Notes: a model not told the origin generated them from the letters alone. Counted from the first letter of the stretch, positions 26,001 to 33,740 are shown. The stretch: 57,317 nt of DNA from Alphaproteobacteria bacterium (GCA_947462105.1 CANHNJ010000016.1:1-57317); one strand, 5' to 3'. Numbers and translations: made by a program.

Positions 26001-26428
26001 CCGCCCATGCCCTGCCCCAGGAACGCGCCGCGCGGCGCCTGGTAGAGGTGATTTCGCTTCGGCGACTGGTCGTAGATGATGCTGATCCAGCATGTGGTGC
26101 CGGCGCAGAAGACATCCTGCATGGCGGCATTGGCATAGCCGCCGGCGTCGCCCATCGCGGGACGTGCCACGCCGATGTTCAGCGTGCGCCCGTCGGACTT
26201 GCGCAACACCTGGTAGAGCGGGCCGCTGTAAGAGGCATAGAGCGCGCGCGTCGTGCTGTGCGCGGCGGCGCAAGGCGCCCCGGCTGCCGCGTAGATATCG
26301 CAGGGGCCTTCCGGCCGGGACGGCAGCCTGGCGTCCTGCGCCATCGCCAGGGGCAGCGTGAGCGCGCCGCCCGCCAGCGCCATGCCCAACATGAGAAACG
26401 CGAGCTTCAGCGCGATGGACTTCTGCAT
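23009..26428 (-). CDS. Multidomain GH54 alpha-L-arabinofuranosidase with lamin-tail-like domain and surface repeats
   Basis: A 1139-aa exported protein. After the signal peptide, residues about 42-360 match the GH54 arabinofuranosidase B catalytic domain (PCDIYAAAGAPCAAAHSTTR, TCWISIIYDQS, NSGCCFNYGNAE, GGDNSIASQGTFYEG). The Glu of GNAE (about 211) should be the nucleophile and the Asp of GGDNS is an acid/base candidate. Residues 385-470 resemble a NEW3 domain and about 484-590 a lamin-tail domain (VKLNEFRIADATNASNSFIE). The rest contains repeated units of the form VGDxIxLxxG...TVTSVG with Gly-Arg tracts. It lacks the fungal arabinose-binding CBM42. Probable role: releasing arabinose from plant polymers outside the cell. 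No cell-wall anchor was seen. Confidence 0.82.
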   Translation of the reverse strand: MQKSIALKLAFLMLGMALAGGALTLPLAMAQDARLPSRPEGPCDIYAAAGAPCAAAHSTTRALYASYSGPLYQVLRKSDGRTLNIGVARPAMGDAGGYANAAMQDVFCAGTTCWISIIYDQSPKRNHLYQAPRGAFLGQGMGGYNTLPLADAAPVMLMGHKVYGVYIVPGMGLRLNDPRGTAVDDQAQGQYWVLNGQHFNSGCCFNYGNAEITSRDDGNGTMESTHFGNATAWYHGQPPGPWAMTDQENNLVGCVNPGSESKFCSNLPSISYRFVTAIAKGKPGSWASQVGDAQNGQLHLQFDGPRVDVTYDPMRKQGAILLGNGGDNSIASQGTFYEGAMTAANTYPSHEADQRVQANVVAARYAVPMLTVAPAAAIAMPTGLQTFVPGLSQDTMVAFTNSTGAPVRGVRLSLSLPPGWTALVPGTMQTAVTIAGPVAPGASVNATFRVTAGASGFNGDMVATANWTGGSWKAVQGLRNAAPVKLNEFRIADATNASNSFIELYNAGTNTVDVSNWSLTQHQVWQTVNSAIRIPANTRLAPRSFYLLGLANSGLAIPARAGDSTIHVRSVEGLKLGDTILVDGESRRITRLGTAAGPETTVWQPMPEGGRSMLTVEKGATNVPVASVVGFAVGDKIALGHGATYPATYRETERFEIATVTSVGKPGAYPYLATDAAAGATNISVTNVIDISVGDRIRLDIDSVGHGIETVRVKSVGTQAILLALQADAAAGTTSIQVRPGTGVFNNAAVNAGPGLAALAVGQKLVVGNPGKTQTVTITAVNGASVTVTPGLTRAHVAAEAVVGPGTGLELAAPLKFTHAGNLPFSNRGTGIRFMPATAFARATNEPVLPLGTGITLDRPLVQNHAINAVVRRDGITVVGYQGPAPQQWFGGPALSAAGGSMVLRDAGNRVVDSLNYGLVVDPWAAEGYHGVSGTGQAGCRAPAAGGRGGRGAVITVNSSAGRLPDGRDSDSNCNDFMAQPATTLSVAAAAGAGNIKVTSVADFAAGQSVTINAGANAEIATIAAVGTPGATTSGAAVAAGETVIPLAAPAAGFTAGQAIIIDSGANAETVNLLAAQGGRGGARITIAAPTRFAHPAGVPIAGSGITLQAPLTRAHGAGAQVTTDLPTPGAPNRYSARR

Positions 26429-26526
26429 GACATCTCTCCCGGCGGGCGGGACCTGGCCCGCTTGTCTTTATTTGTCTGACAATTTAGCGGGGGCGGCGGG
26501 AGAGGCAAGCCCCGCCAGGCCTGTCC

Positions 26527-27672
26527 CTAATGCGGCGTTCGCCTGTAGCGCGCCACCTGGCCGAAAGGCGCCACCTGCGAGACGAAGATGTTGCCTTGCG
26601 CATCGGCCACCACGCCCTCGGGCCCGGTCGTGCCCTTCAGCGGAAACCAGGGCGTGGGATTGCCCAGCACATCGGGGATGAAGCCTGTGACTGCGCCGGT
26701 GCGGGCGCTGCCGATATGCACGCCGCGGATAAAGGCATTGCCTTCCTGCACGCTGGAAACGGAGTCACCCGCATAGAGAACATCATTCTTGTCTATGTAG
26801 AGGCCGCTGGGCTTGCCGAACTGCTTCCATTCGGCGAGGCGCTTGCCGTCCTGGTCGTAAACCAGGACCAGGCTGTTGCCGCGATCGGCGACGAAGATGC
26901 GGCCCCGGCTGTCCATCGCCAGGCTGTGGCTGCAATCGAAGGGAACAACGCTCTTGCTGCACAGGTCCCAAGCCTTGAGGAACTTGCCCGTCTTGTCGAA
27001 CTTCATGATGCGCGGCGGCAGGTTCGTCAGTTCATGGCCGTCAGCGACGAAGATGTCGCCATTGGGCGCCGTGATGACATCCGAAGGCTGGTTGAAGCGG
27101 CTGTCGTCGGCGCCGTACTGGCCGGTCGTGCCAAGCTGCAGCAGCAGCTTGCCTGCCGGGCTGAACTTCAGGACGCGGTTGCCCGCAGGCCTGGCGCCCG
27201 CCGCCGCCGGATTCGGCGTGCCGTCATTGCGCTGGATGTTGGACTGGGTATCGGCCACCCAGACATTGCCGTCGCGATCCACCCACATGCCATGCGGATA
27301 GACCAGCAGCCCCGCGCCGAAGGAGCGGACAAGCTTGCCGTTGGCGTCAAACTTCATGATCGGGTCGGTTTTCACGGCGGTGCAGCCACCCACGCCCGCG
27401 CAACGCTCCACCAGCCAGACCGACTTGCCGTCCCGGTCTATGTCCAGGGCACTGGTGGCACCGAGCACCCGCCCCTTGGGAAACTTCAGCCAGGTTTCGT
27501 CGCGTTCGAAATTGTTCGGCAGCGCCATGTCTTCGGCAGAGCGCAGCGTCTTGCCGTAATCGCCCGGCGGAACGCCGGTGGAATTGAACTCGTTGCGGCG
27601 CGGCTGGGCCAGCGCAGCGGTGGCAACCAGGCATGTGACAGCCAGCAACAATCCTGCGCGACGCGAAACCAT
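26527..27672 (-). CDS. Exported NHL-repeat/six-bladed beta-propeller protein
   Basis: A 381-aa protein: signal peptide ending ATAALAQ, then NHL-type repeats (YPHGMWVDRDGNVWVADTQ, FNQPSDVITAPNGDIFVADG, CSHSLAMDSRGRIFVADRGN, FGKPSGLYIDKNDVLYAGDS, GPEGVVADAQGNIFVSQV). The fold is that of peptidylglycine alpha-amidating lyase-like and SMP-30-like propellers. Four Cys (near 91, 97, 233 and 240) may form disulfides. No catalytic assignment is possible. It lies 98 bases downstream of the GH54 start on the same strand side and diverges from two related propellers at 27891 and 29250. Confidence 0.8.
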   Translation of the reverse strand: MVSRRAGLLLAVTCLVATAALAQPRRNEFNSTGVPPGDYGKTLRSAEDMALPNNFERDETWLKFPKGRVLGATSALDIDRDGKSVWLVERCAGVGGCTAVKTDPIMKFDANGKLVRSFGAGLLVYPHGMWVDRDGNVWVADTQSNIQRNDGTPNPAAAGARPAGNRVLKFSPAGKLLLQLGTTGQYGADDSRFNQPSDVITAPNGDIFVADGHELTNLPPRIMKFDKTGKFLKAWDLCSKSVVPFDCSHSLAMDSRGRIFVADRGNSLVLVYDQDGKRLAEWKQFGKPSGLYIDKNDVLYAGDSVSSVQEGNAFIRGVHIGSARTGAVTGFIPDVLGNPTPWFPLKGTTGPEGVVADAQGNIFVSQVAPFGQVARYRRTPH

Positions 27673-27890
27673 GACATGTCCCTCCCAGGGTGCGGCCGGA
27701 TCGTTGCGAAACCCGCCAGGGGTTCGACCGCAACTGCGAAGACGGCAGGCACATTCTTGTTGTTGCGGCGAGTAGAATAGGCCTGTCCGCGCGGGTCAAG
27801 ATCGGGCGCAGCAGGCAGGCTCGCCGCAGCTTGCCTTTGGCCCGCGCTGCCGCATACTTCGCAAAACAAAAACAGCATCCGGGGGATTTG

Positions 27891-29207
27891 ATGCGCGTCG
27901 CGCGCCTTGCCGTCATTGCTCTGGTCACGGCAACAGCCGCCACGGCGCAGCCCGCCAGCGGCCCCGCTGCGGATGGATCGCCCGCCTGGTTCGTCACGCA
28001 TGACGCCAACCTGCCGTCACGCAACTACGCCATGATGTGCAGGGAGGATATTCCGAAATTCTGCGGCGGGCAGAGCGGCCAGGCGCTGCGCATCTGTCTT
28101 TCAACGAACAAGTCGAAAGTCAACCAGGCCTGCCAGGACTCGCTCAACTCGCCCGGACAGACGGCGGGGACCGATACCTCCAATACGACCAATTGCGAAC
28201 GCTCGGTGATCTGCGCCACGGCCGCCAACAATGCGGGTGGCGTGCGCCAGACGGGCGGCGTGCCGCGCGTGCAGTGGCGGTCAGAGCCGCTCAACATGGG
28301 ATATAGGCCGGCTTATCCCTATGAGCTTCCGCCGGGCGGTGACGGCGCCACATCGGTGGGCATGGATTCGCGCGACAATCTCTGGGTGCTGCAGCGCGTG
28401 ATGCCGGGCATGCCGCAACTGTTCAAGTTCGGTCCCGACCGCAAGCTGATCCTGTCGCTGGGCGTAAAAGAACTGGGCCATCACCTCGACAAGCCGCACG
28501 GCCTTGCCGTCGATGCGGACAACAATGTCTGGATCTGCGACACATCGGGCGCCACGGTGCAGAAGATCAGCGCCGAGGGAAAGCTGCTCTTCACCCTGGG
28601 CCAGCATGGCCGTCCCGGCGACTGGGATGAAGCCAAGGGCCAGCGCCTGTTGTGGCAGCCCATCTCCATCGCATTCGCGAAGGACGGATCGGCCTATATC
28701 GCCGAGGGCCACGCCAATGAAAGCCCCAACGATACCGGCAGCAGCGATGCCGCCAACCGTTCCGGCGCGGCACGCATCATCCATGTCGCAAAGGACGGCA
28801 AGTTCATCGCCCAGTGGTATGGCAACACCTTCGGACCGGGAAAATTCTTCCAGGCCCATGACGTCGCCGTGGACCCGCGCAATGGCGATGTCTGGATCGG
28901 CGACCGCGAGGAATACCGCCTTGTCGTCTACACGGCGGATGGGCAGTTCATCAAAACCATCCAGACGCGCAACCTGACCTGCAACATCGCCTTCGACAAG
29001 GCCGGCGAGCTGTGGCTGGGCACGGGACAGGACGGCCAGATCGTGAAGATCGACCGCAGCGGCAAGGTGCTTGGCGCACTCGGCAACGGGCGCGGCGCGG
29101 GCATCGGCCAGGTCGGCGAGACCGGCTACATCACCTGGGACAGCAAGGGCAATATCTATACCGGCTCCACCGGCCAGGACCGCGTCACCATGTGGGTGAA
29201 GCCGTAA
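27891..29207 (+). CDS. NHL propeller with N-terminal GLG1-type cysteine-rich repeat
   Basis: A 438-aa exported protein. A signal peptide (MRVARLAVIALVTATAATA) is followed by PASGPAADGSPAWF and then CREDIPKFCGGQ to RICLSTNKSKVNQACQDSL (residues about 50-85), which has the spacing of the Cys-rich GLG1 repeat family. The remaining residues form NHL blades (LDKPHGLAVDADNNVWICD, WQPISIAFAKDGSAYIAEG, AHDVAVDPRNGDVWIGDREE). The start is ATG at 27891 behind GGGGG; the frame opens at 27690 without a signal peptide. It is a tandem paralogue of the next gene, 42 bases downstream. Confidence 0.8.
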   Translation: MRVARLAVIALVTATAATAQPASGPAADGSPAWFVTHDANLPSRNYAMMCREDIPKFCGGQSGQALRICLSTNKSKVNQACQDSLNSPGQTAGTDTSNTTNCERSVICATAANNAGGVRQTGGVPRVQWRSEPLNMGYRPAYPYELPPGGDGATSVGMDSRDNLWVLQRVMPGMPQLFKFGPDRKLILSLGVKELGHHLDKPHGLAVDADNNVWICDTSGATVQKISAEGKLLFTLGQHGRPGDWDEAKGQRLLWQPISIAFAKDGSAYIAEGHANESPNDTGSSDAANRSGAARIIHVAKDGKFIAQWYGNTFGPGKFFQAHDVAVDPRNGDVWIGDREEYRLVVYTADGQFIKTIQTRNLTCNIAFDKAGELWLGTGQDGQIVKIDRSGKVLGALGNGRGAGIGQVGETGYITWDSKGNIYTGSTGQDRVTMWVKP

Positions 29208-29249
29208 GAACGATCATCTGCAAAAACAGAAAACAATGGGGGAAATTTC

Positions 29250-30461
29250 ATGCGTGTTGCATCACTGACGGTTATGGCTCTTTTGGCGGCGTCTGCCGTC
29301 GCGGCGCAACCCACCAGCGGCCCCGCCGCCAACGGTTCGCCCGGCTGGTTCCTGCAGGTGCCGCCGCCGCCGCGCATCGCCAATCCGCTGGCCTACCGGA
29401 CGCAACCGGCGACCACGCCCAACAACAAGGCCAATGTGCCGCTATGCGTGAAAGCCACGGTCTGCGATTCGATTTTTGTCGGCCTGGCCAATCGCAACAT
29501 GGTGCCGCGCGTGCAGTGGCGCCAGACCCTGGGCTACACCTTCTCCTACCCCATCAAGCTTTCCATCACTGACGACAACGGCCCCTATCACAGCGGCGTG
29601 CCGGCCGTCGGCATCGACTCCAAGGGCAATCTCTGGGTCTTCCAGCGCCACCTGCCCGGCAGCGCCCAGCTCACCAAGTTCGACTCCAGCTACAAGCAAA
29701 TCCTGACCGTGGGTGACGATGTGATCGGCCACCAGGAAAAGCCACACGGCCTGGCCGTGGATGGCGAAGACAATGTCTGGATCGTCGATGCCGATGCCGC
29801 CACCGTCATGAAGCTGTCGCCGGACGGCAAGCTACTGAAGACCTTCGGCAGCAAGCTGAAGCGCGGCGACTGGAACGAAGCCAAGGGCCAGCGCCTGCTG
29901 TGGCAGCCCATGGATATCGCCTTCGCGCCCAATGGCGATTTCTACATCGGCGAAGGCCATGCCAATGAAAGCCCCAACGATGTGGAGTCTGGCGATCCCG
30001 CCAATATGGTGGGCGCAGCCCGCGTGCTGCATTTCAACAGGAATGGCGATTTCATCAACCAGTGGCACGGAAACAGCGTCGGCCAGGGCAAGTTCAGCAT
30101 GGCGCATGGCGTGGCGGTGGACCCGCGCAATGGCGATGTCTGGATCGGTGACCGCGAGCAGTATCGCATCGTGGTCTATACCAAGGACGGCCACTTCGTG
30201 AAGACGCTGCAGATGCGCAACCTGATCTGCGCCATCGACTTTGACGCCGCCGGAAACCCCTGGATCGCCAGTGGCCAGGACGGACAGATCCTGCGCATTG
30301 ACCGCAACGGCAAGGTGCTGGGCGCGATGGGCAACGGTTATGGCCGCGAGCCCGGCCAGGCGATCGAGACCACCTACATGGCCTTCGACAAGCAGGGCAA
30401 CATCTTCACCGGCGACACCAGCGTCGGGCGCGTCACCAAATGGACCAAGCCCAAGCCGTAA
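29250..30461 (+). CDS. NHL propeller protein, tandem paralogue
   Basis: A 403-aa exported protein with the same leader style (MRVASLTVMALLAASAVAA) and the same PTSGPAANGSPGWF motif as the upstream gene. The blades are nearly superimposable (EKPHGLAVDGEDNVWIVDAD, WQPMDIAFAPNGDFYIGEG, AHGVAVDPRNGDVWIGDREQ). It lacks the Cys-rich repeat; only two Cys (CVKATVCD) remain there. The pair therefore arose by tandem duplication, followed by loss or gain of the Cys-rich module. Function unknown; a lyase or lactonase-type propeller is possible. Confidence 0.8.
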   Translation: MRVASLTVMALLAASAVAAQPTSGPAANGSPGWFLQVPPPPRIANPLAYRTQPATTPNNKANVPLCVKATVCDSIFVGLANRNMVPRVQWRQTLGYTFSYPIKLSITDDNGPYHSGVPAVGIDSKGNLWVFQRHLPGSAQLTKFDSSYKQILTVGDDVIGHQEKPHGLAVDGEDNVWIVDADAATVMKLSPDGKLLKTFGSKLKRGDWNEAKGQRLLWQPMDIAFAPNGDFYIGEGHANESPNDVESGDPANMVGAARVLHFNRNGDFINQWHGNSVGQGKFSMAHGVAVDPRNGDVWIGDREQYRIVVYTKDGHFVKTLQMRNLICAIDFDAAGNPWIASGQDGQILRIDRNGKVLGAMGNGYGREPGQAIETTYMAFDKQGNIFTGDTSVGRVTKWTKPKP

Positions 30462-30502
30462 CGCCAAGCAGCGGCGGTAATGGGAGTTCCAAGACAGCCA
30501 AC

Positions 30503-30534
30503 ATCATGATCGCGGAAAATGCCGCGATCATGAT
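30503..30534. terminator. Perfect 13-bp hairpin between converging genes
   Basis: ATCATGATCGCGG (30503-30515) pairs perfectly with 30522-30534 around AAAATG. There is no strong T-run on either side, so termination is plausible but not certain. It overlaps the stop of the nrtA-like remnant. Confidence 0.5.
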
Positions 30535-31097
30535 TCTACCTGACGCCAAGGCGCTCTGGGGTTGGTAGCAATATAATCTTCCAGACTCTTGTCGAGCCTG
30601 GGGCCGAACTTCAGCTGCACAGGATCGTCTGGGCCAAAGTAATTCTTCGGCCCCTGCGCCTTGGCATACAGATCAGGCCGGAACACTGCCGCCGCGGCTT
30701 GCATCTCCGGTGCCGTCGCAGGCTGGCCCAGCATCTGCTTGATCTCCGAATAGAGCCAACAGGCGCGGCGCGGATCGGGGCAGTTCACCTGATGGTCGTC
30801 CAGCATCATGAACGCAGCATCCCTGCGCGTCTCGGTACGGTTGACCGGCAGCACGCCACCGAGCGCATTCAGGATCGTCTTTGGCGAGACATTGATATAT
30901 TCGGATCGCGACAGGATATTGGCGAGATTGCCATGGTTGGCCGGGTCGCCACACCAGACCGCCGCTGACTTGTAGGCGCGCAGCAACCGCATGACCACGT
31001 CCGGATCATCCTCCACGGGGCCTTCCCGCAGCGCCAGCACCTTGTCCGGCGCGAAACGGTTCAGGTCCGAACCAAAGACCGCGATGCTGCCGGCGCT
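30528..31097 (-). pseudogene. NrtA-like ABC substrate-binding protein remnant (C-terminal part)
   Basis: The minus-strand frame reads IAVFGSDLNRFAPDKVLALR, then DDPDVVMRLLRAYKSAAVWCG and PDPRRACWLYSEIKQMLGQ, with a normal C-terminus at 30528. This resembles the C-terminal lobe of nitrate/taurine/urea-region NMT1-type binding proteins. The frame is closed by a stop at about 31099, where the sequence changes to AT-richer DNA of a GGDEF gene on the other strand, so the N-terminal half and signal peptide are lost. The ligand cannot be read from this fragment. Confidence 0.6.
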
Positions 31098-31988
31098 TTA
31101 TGGCGTTCCCGTTGCCTTCTTCCTATTTGCCAATATGTTTCTGGCGCATTCTAACCTTGACGAGCACTCAACTGGTCTCGTTACTGCTTACTACTATGCA
31201 CCATTTATCATGGCCGCCGGCATTGGCTTCTTTCCACTCACGCTCATAGAAAGTGGAATGGTCCTATTTCTGCTTTCTTTTGGCGCCGCTATCATTGGAG
31301 TGGTAGATGTAACGCACGGAAGTTTCTTCTCTTCAATTTCACATTTCTGGCTGCTCGTCCTGGTTGGTATCGTAGGGACATTCTCAGCCATGAGCCAACT
31401 GCAATTCCATGTGCAGACGATTGAGAAATCGACTCGCGACGCGCTCACAGGGCTGACAACACGGGGCACCGGCGCTGAAATTCTTGGGTCTCAGATTCAA
31501 ATAGCGCGCCGAAAATGCGCCCCCTAACGGTATTTTTTGTCGATCTGGACCATTTCAAGCACGTGAATGATGACTTTGGTCACGATTGCGGTGATTCCGT
31601 ATTGGCTACTGCGGCACGAAAACTTCGTGCCGCGTTCCGAAAGCAAGACGTTCTTATCCGATGGGGCGGTGAGGAATTTCTAATTATCTGTCCAGATACA
31701 GACGAGGCGGCTGTGATCCCGGCAATTGAGCGGTTGGCAAGTCTTGGTCTCGGCTCCCTGCCCGATGGATCTCTGCAAACGGCAAGCATCGGAATCGCTG
31801 AGTTGGATTTATCGAGTTCATCTCCTGACCCAATTGCACTGGTCGCGTCAGCCGACGCGCGCATGTATCAGGCAAAGCAGGCGGGTCGGAACCGCATTGC
31901 CATGTCAAATGGAGAACTGAGAGGATTTCTGGAACTGAAAAATGGAGTCACTAGGCGGCATATTGATAAGTCAGCTGAAAAACGCTGA
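31090..31988 (+). pseudogene. GGDEF diguanylate cyclase remnant, 5'-truncated and frameshifted
   Basis: The first part encodes membrane segments (VPVAFFLFANMFLA, FIMAAGIGFFPLTLI, FWLLVLVGIVGTFSA) and RDALTGL, the GGDEF entry motif. It then stops at 31525-31527. The next frame (from 31515) continues LTVFFVDLDHFKHVNDDFGH, RWGGEEFLII and ASIGIAEL to the end. One base is missing or extra near 31514. The GGEEF active-site motif is intact but separated from the membrane part. The 5' end runs into the nrtA-like remnant. Base composition is clearly less GC-rich than the neighbours. Confidence 0.82.
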
Positions 31989-32137
31989 CTGCTTAAATAT
32001 GGTTTTCCAGCCACTCATCGACCGTGCCAAGATTTGTGGAACATCGAGTGTTCCAGGTCCTTGAGTCTAGTGTCTTATGCGGGCAAGTGTGGCGAGGCCA
32101 TCTACCGGGTTGGTGCGCCGGTCGCGTAGACCTCGAA

Positions 32138-32163
32138 TGACCGCTTTTGACCCGAAGCGGACA
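32138..32163. repeat. Short palindromic repeat of the TGTCCGCTTT type
   Basis: TGACCGCTTTTGACCCGAAG then CGGACA: inverted arms around a short loop. It is related to copies at 41981-42010, 45934-45962 and 55111-55170. The 259 bases between 31988 and 32248 hold nothing else I can identify. Confidence 0.5.
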
Positions 32164-32247
32164 TGACTAGATGGGGCCTGCCCGGCATGTTGCCAGCAGT
32201 GCTGCCGTCTGGCTCAATGGTACCGATAACGACTTGGGGGCCTGATC

Positions 32248-33366
32248 ATGACGAGTTTCCTGTCCCGTCGGACATTATTGGATGGCTTGGCTGCGTGCGC
32301 TGTCACGTCTGGCACCGCCATAGCGCAGGGCGCGTGCCGTGATGGTTATGGCCAGGGCCGGTGCCCGCTGCCGGCGGCGCAGGCAACCGCTCCGATAAAA
32401 GAAGTGTTCGATCCCACCGGCTGGAATACGCTCGCCCTGGAGAGCTTCACCATGGATGTGGTGGATTACCGGAAAGAAGCAGCCTTCTACGAAGCCCTGA
32501 TGGGCTGGAAGCTCCGGGAGGATGACGGCAAACAAGCCGTGATGGATATCGGCGACTGGGGCAATTGCATTTTCCGCGGCGCCGCCTCGGAGTCTTTCGG
32601 CCCTGGCGCTCCCGGGAGGCCTGCTCCACGCGCGGTGGTCCGCAGTTTCGCGTGGGTAATCGACAAATGGGATGCCCGCAATGTGGAAGCGGCCCTTAAA
32701 CAGCGCGGCATGGCTCCGACTGCGGAAAATAAGGGCGCGTTCGAAAGCTTCCGGGTCAAGGATCCAGATGGCTGGGACTTGCAGATATGCAACGGCAAGG
32801 GACTTTCAAGCGCCCGCAAAAGACCGTCTTCCGCCCAAACGCTTGCGCCGGCTCCGTTCGCTCCTACGGGGTGGAAAACCGTTTGGCTGGACCATGTGTC
32901 TTTCCGCGTGAGCGATTACAAACGCAGCGTATCCTTTTATGCCAACCTCCTCGGCTGGCAGCCAAGCTATGATGAAGGCAGCCAGAACGAGCTGATGGTG
33001 GCCGACATTGGCGATGTGTTGTGCCGCGGCGGCAACCCCTTCATTCCCGAACAGGCGCGCGGACCGGCTGGCGCCAGCATCGACCATATCTCGTTCGGCA
33101 TCGCCCCTTGGGACGTGGAAGACGTGCGCGGGGTGCTGGAAGCGCGCGGTTTACGAGCACAGATCGACACATCCAGCGCGCATATGGGCCCTGACAGTAA
33201 AATCATCCAGGACGATATCTACCAGGCGGCATTTCAGAGCTATCACACCGACACGCCCAATGGCTTCAACTTGCAGATCAGCTGGAACACGATCGACAAG
33301 CGGCTGGCGCTGGCCAATGCCGTCAAGCCTCACGCCTTGCGCACCTTCCCCGCTCAGGCGAAATAG
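32248..33366 (+). CDS. Exported two-domain VOC (glyoxalase-fold) protein
   Basis: A 372-aa protein. The N-terminus FLSRRTLLDGLAAC with a hydrophobic stretch ending SGTAIAQG looks like a Tat signal. Two vicinal-oxygen-chelate modules follow: residues about 60-185 (LESFTMDVVDYRKEAAFYEA to VKDPDGWDLQICN) and about 210-350 (LDHVSFRVSDYKRSVSFYAN to TDTPNGFNLQISW). Only some of the usual His/Glu metal ligands are evident (LDHVSF His, IDHISF His). The enzyme type (dioxygenase, isomerase or resistance protein) is unclear. Tat export would fit a metal-loaded protein. Confidence 0.77.
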   Translation: MTSFLSRRTLLDGLAACAVTSGTAIAQGACRDGYGQGRCPLPAAQATAPIKEVFDPTGWNTLALESFTMDVVDYRKEAAFYEALMGWKLREDDGKQAVMDIGDWGNCIFRGAASESFGPGAPGRPAPRAVVRSFAWVIDKWDARNVEAALKQRGMAPTAENKGAFESFRVKDPDGWDLQICNGKGLSSARKRPSSAQTLAPAPFAPTGWKTVWLDHVSFRVSDYKRSVSFYANLLGWQPSYDEGSQNELMVADIGDVLCRGGNPFIPEQARGPAGASIDHISFGIAPWDVEDVRGVLEARGLRAQIDTSSAHMGPDSKIIQDDIYQAAFQSYHTDTPNGFNLQISWNTIDKRLALANAVKPHALRTFPAQAK

Positions 33367-33515
33367 CGGCGGCCGCTCCTATTTCGGGGCGGATTGTTTC
33401 GCATGCTTTCCACGCGCTGAATGGAGTTGGTGCGCTACGAATGACAGCTTTTGGCGGCGGGTTCAACGGGTCGGCGCAACACCTTCTAGTGTGAGCAGAT
33501 GAGGAGGTGTGGCGC

Positions 33516-33740
33516 ATGGAACAAGTATCGCGGGTCTGGTTTACGCCGCAGCAGAAGGCCGAGCTCTGGGAGCGCTGGAAGAGCGGGCAGTGCATTGCGG
33601 CGATTGCGCGGACGCTAGGAAGGCGAAACAAGAGCGGGGTTTATCGGGTTCTGGCGTGCAGTGGCGGCATCATGCCGACGCCGCGACGCCGGGCTCGGCC
33701 GACACTAAGGCTCGATGAACGCGAGGAAATCTCACGCGAG
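33516..33740 (+). mobile_element. IS30-family transposase N-terminal fragment
   Basis: MEQVSRVWFTPQQKAELWER then CIAAIARTLGRRNKSGVYRV and LRLDEREEISRE are the N-terminal helix-turn-helix part of an IS30-type transposase, with a good GAGGAGG site ahead of the ATG. Similarity stops after about 75 codons, where the 3' end of the esterase gene begins on the other strand. The DDE domain and right terminus are missing, so the element is dead. The left terminus could not be placed. Confidence 0.75.

Noticed and set aside
22988-26479. 1163-codon plus-strand frame opposite the GH54 gene
   Set aside because: Composition-driven antisense frame, His/Arg/Gly-rich, without signal or domain; the minus strand carries a clear multidomain protein.
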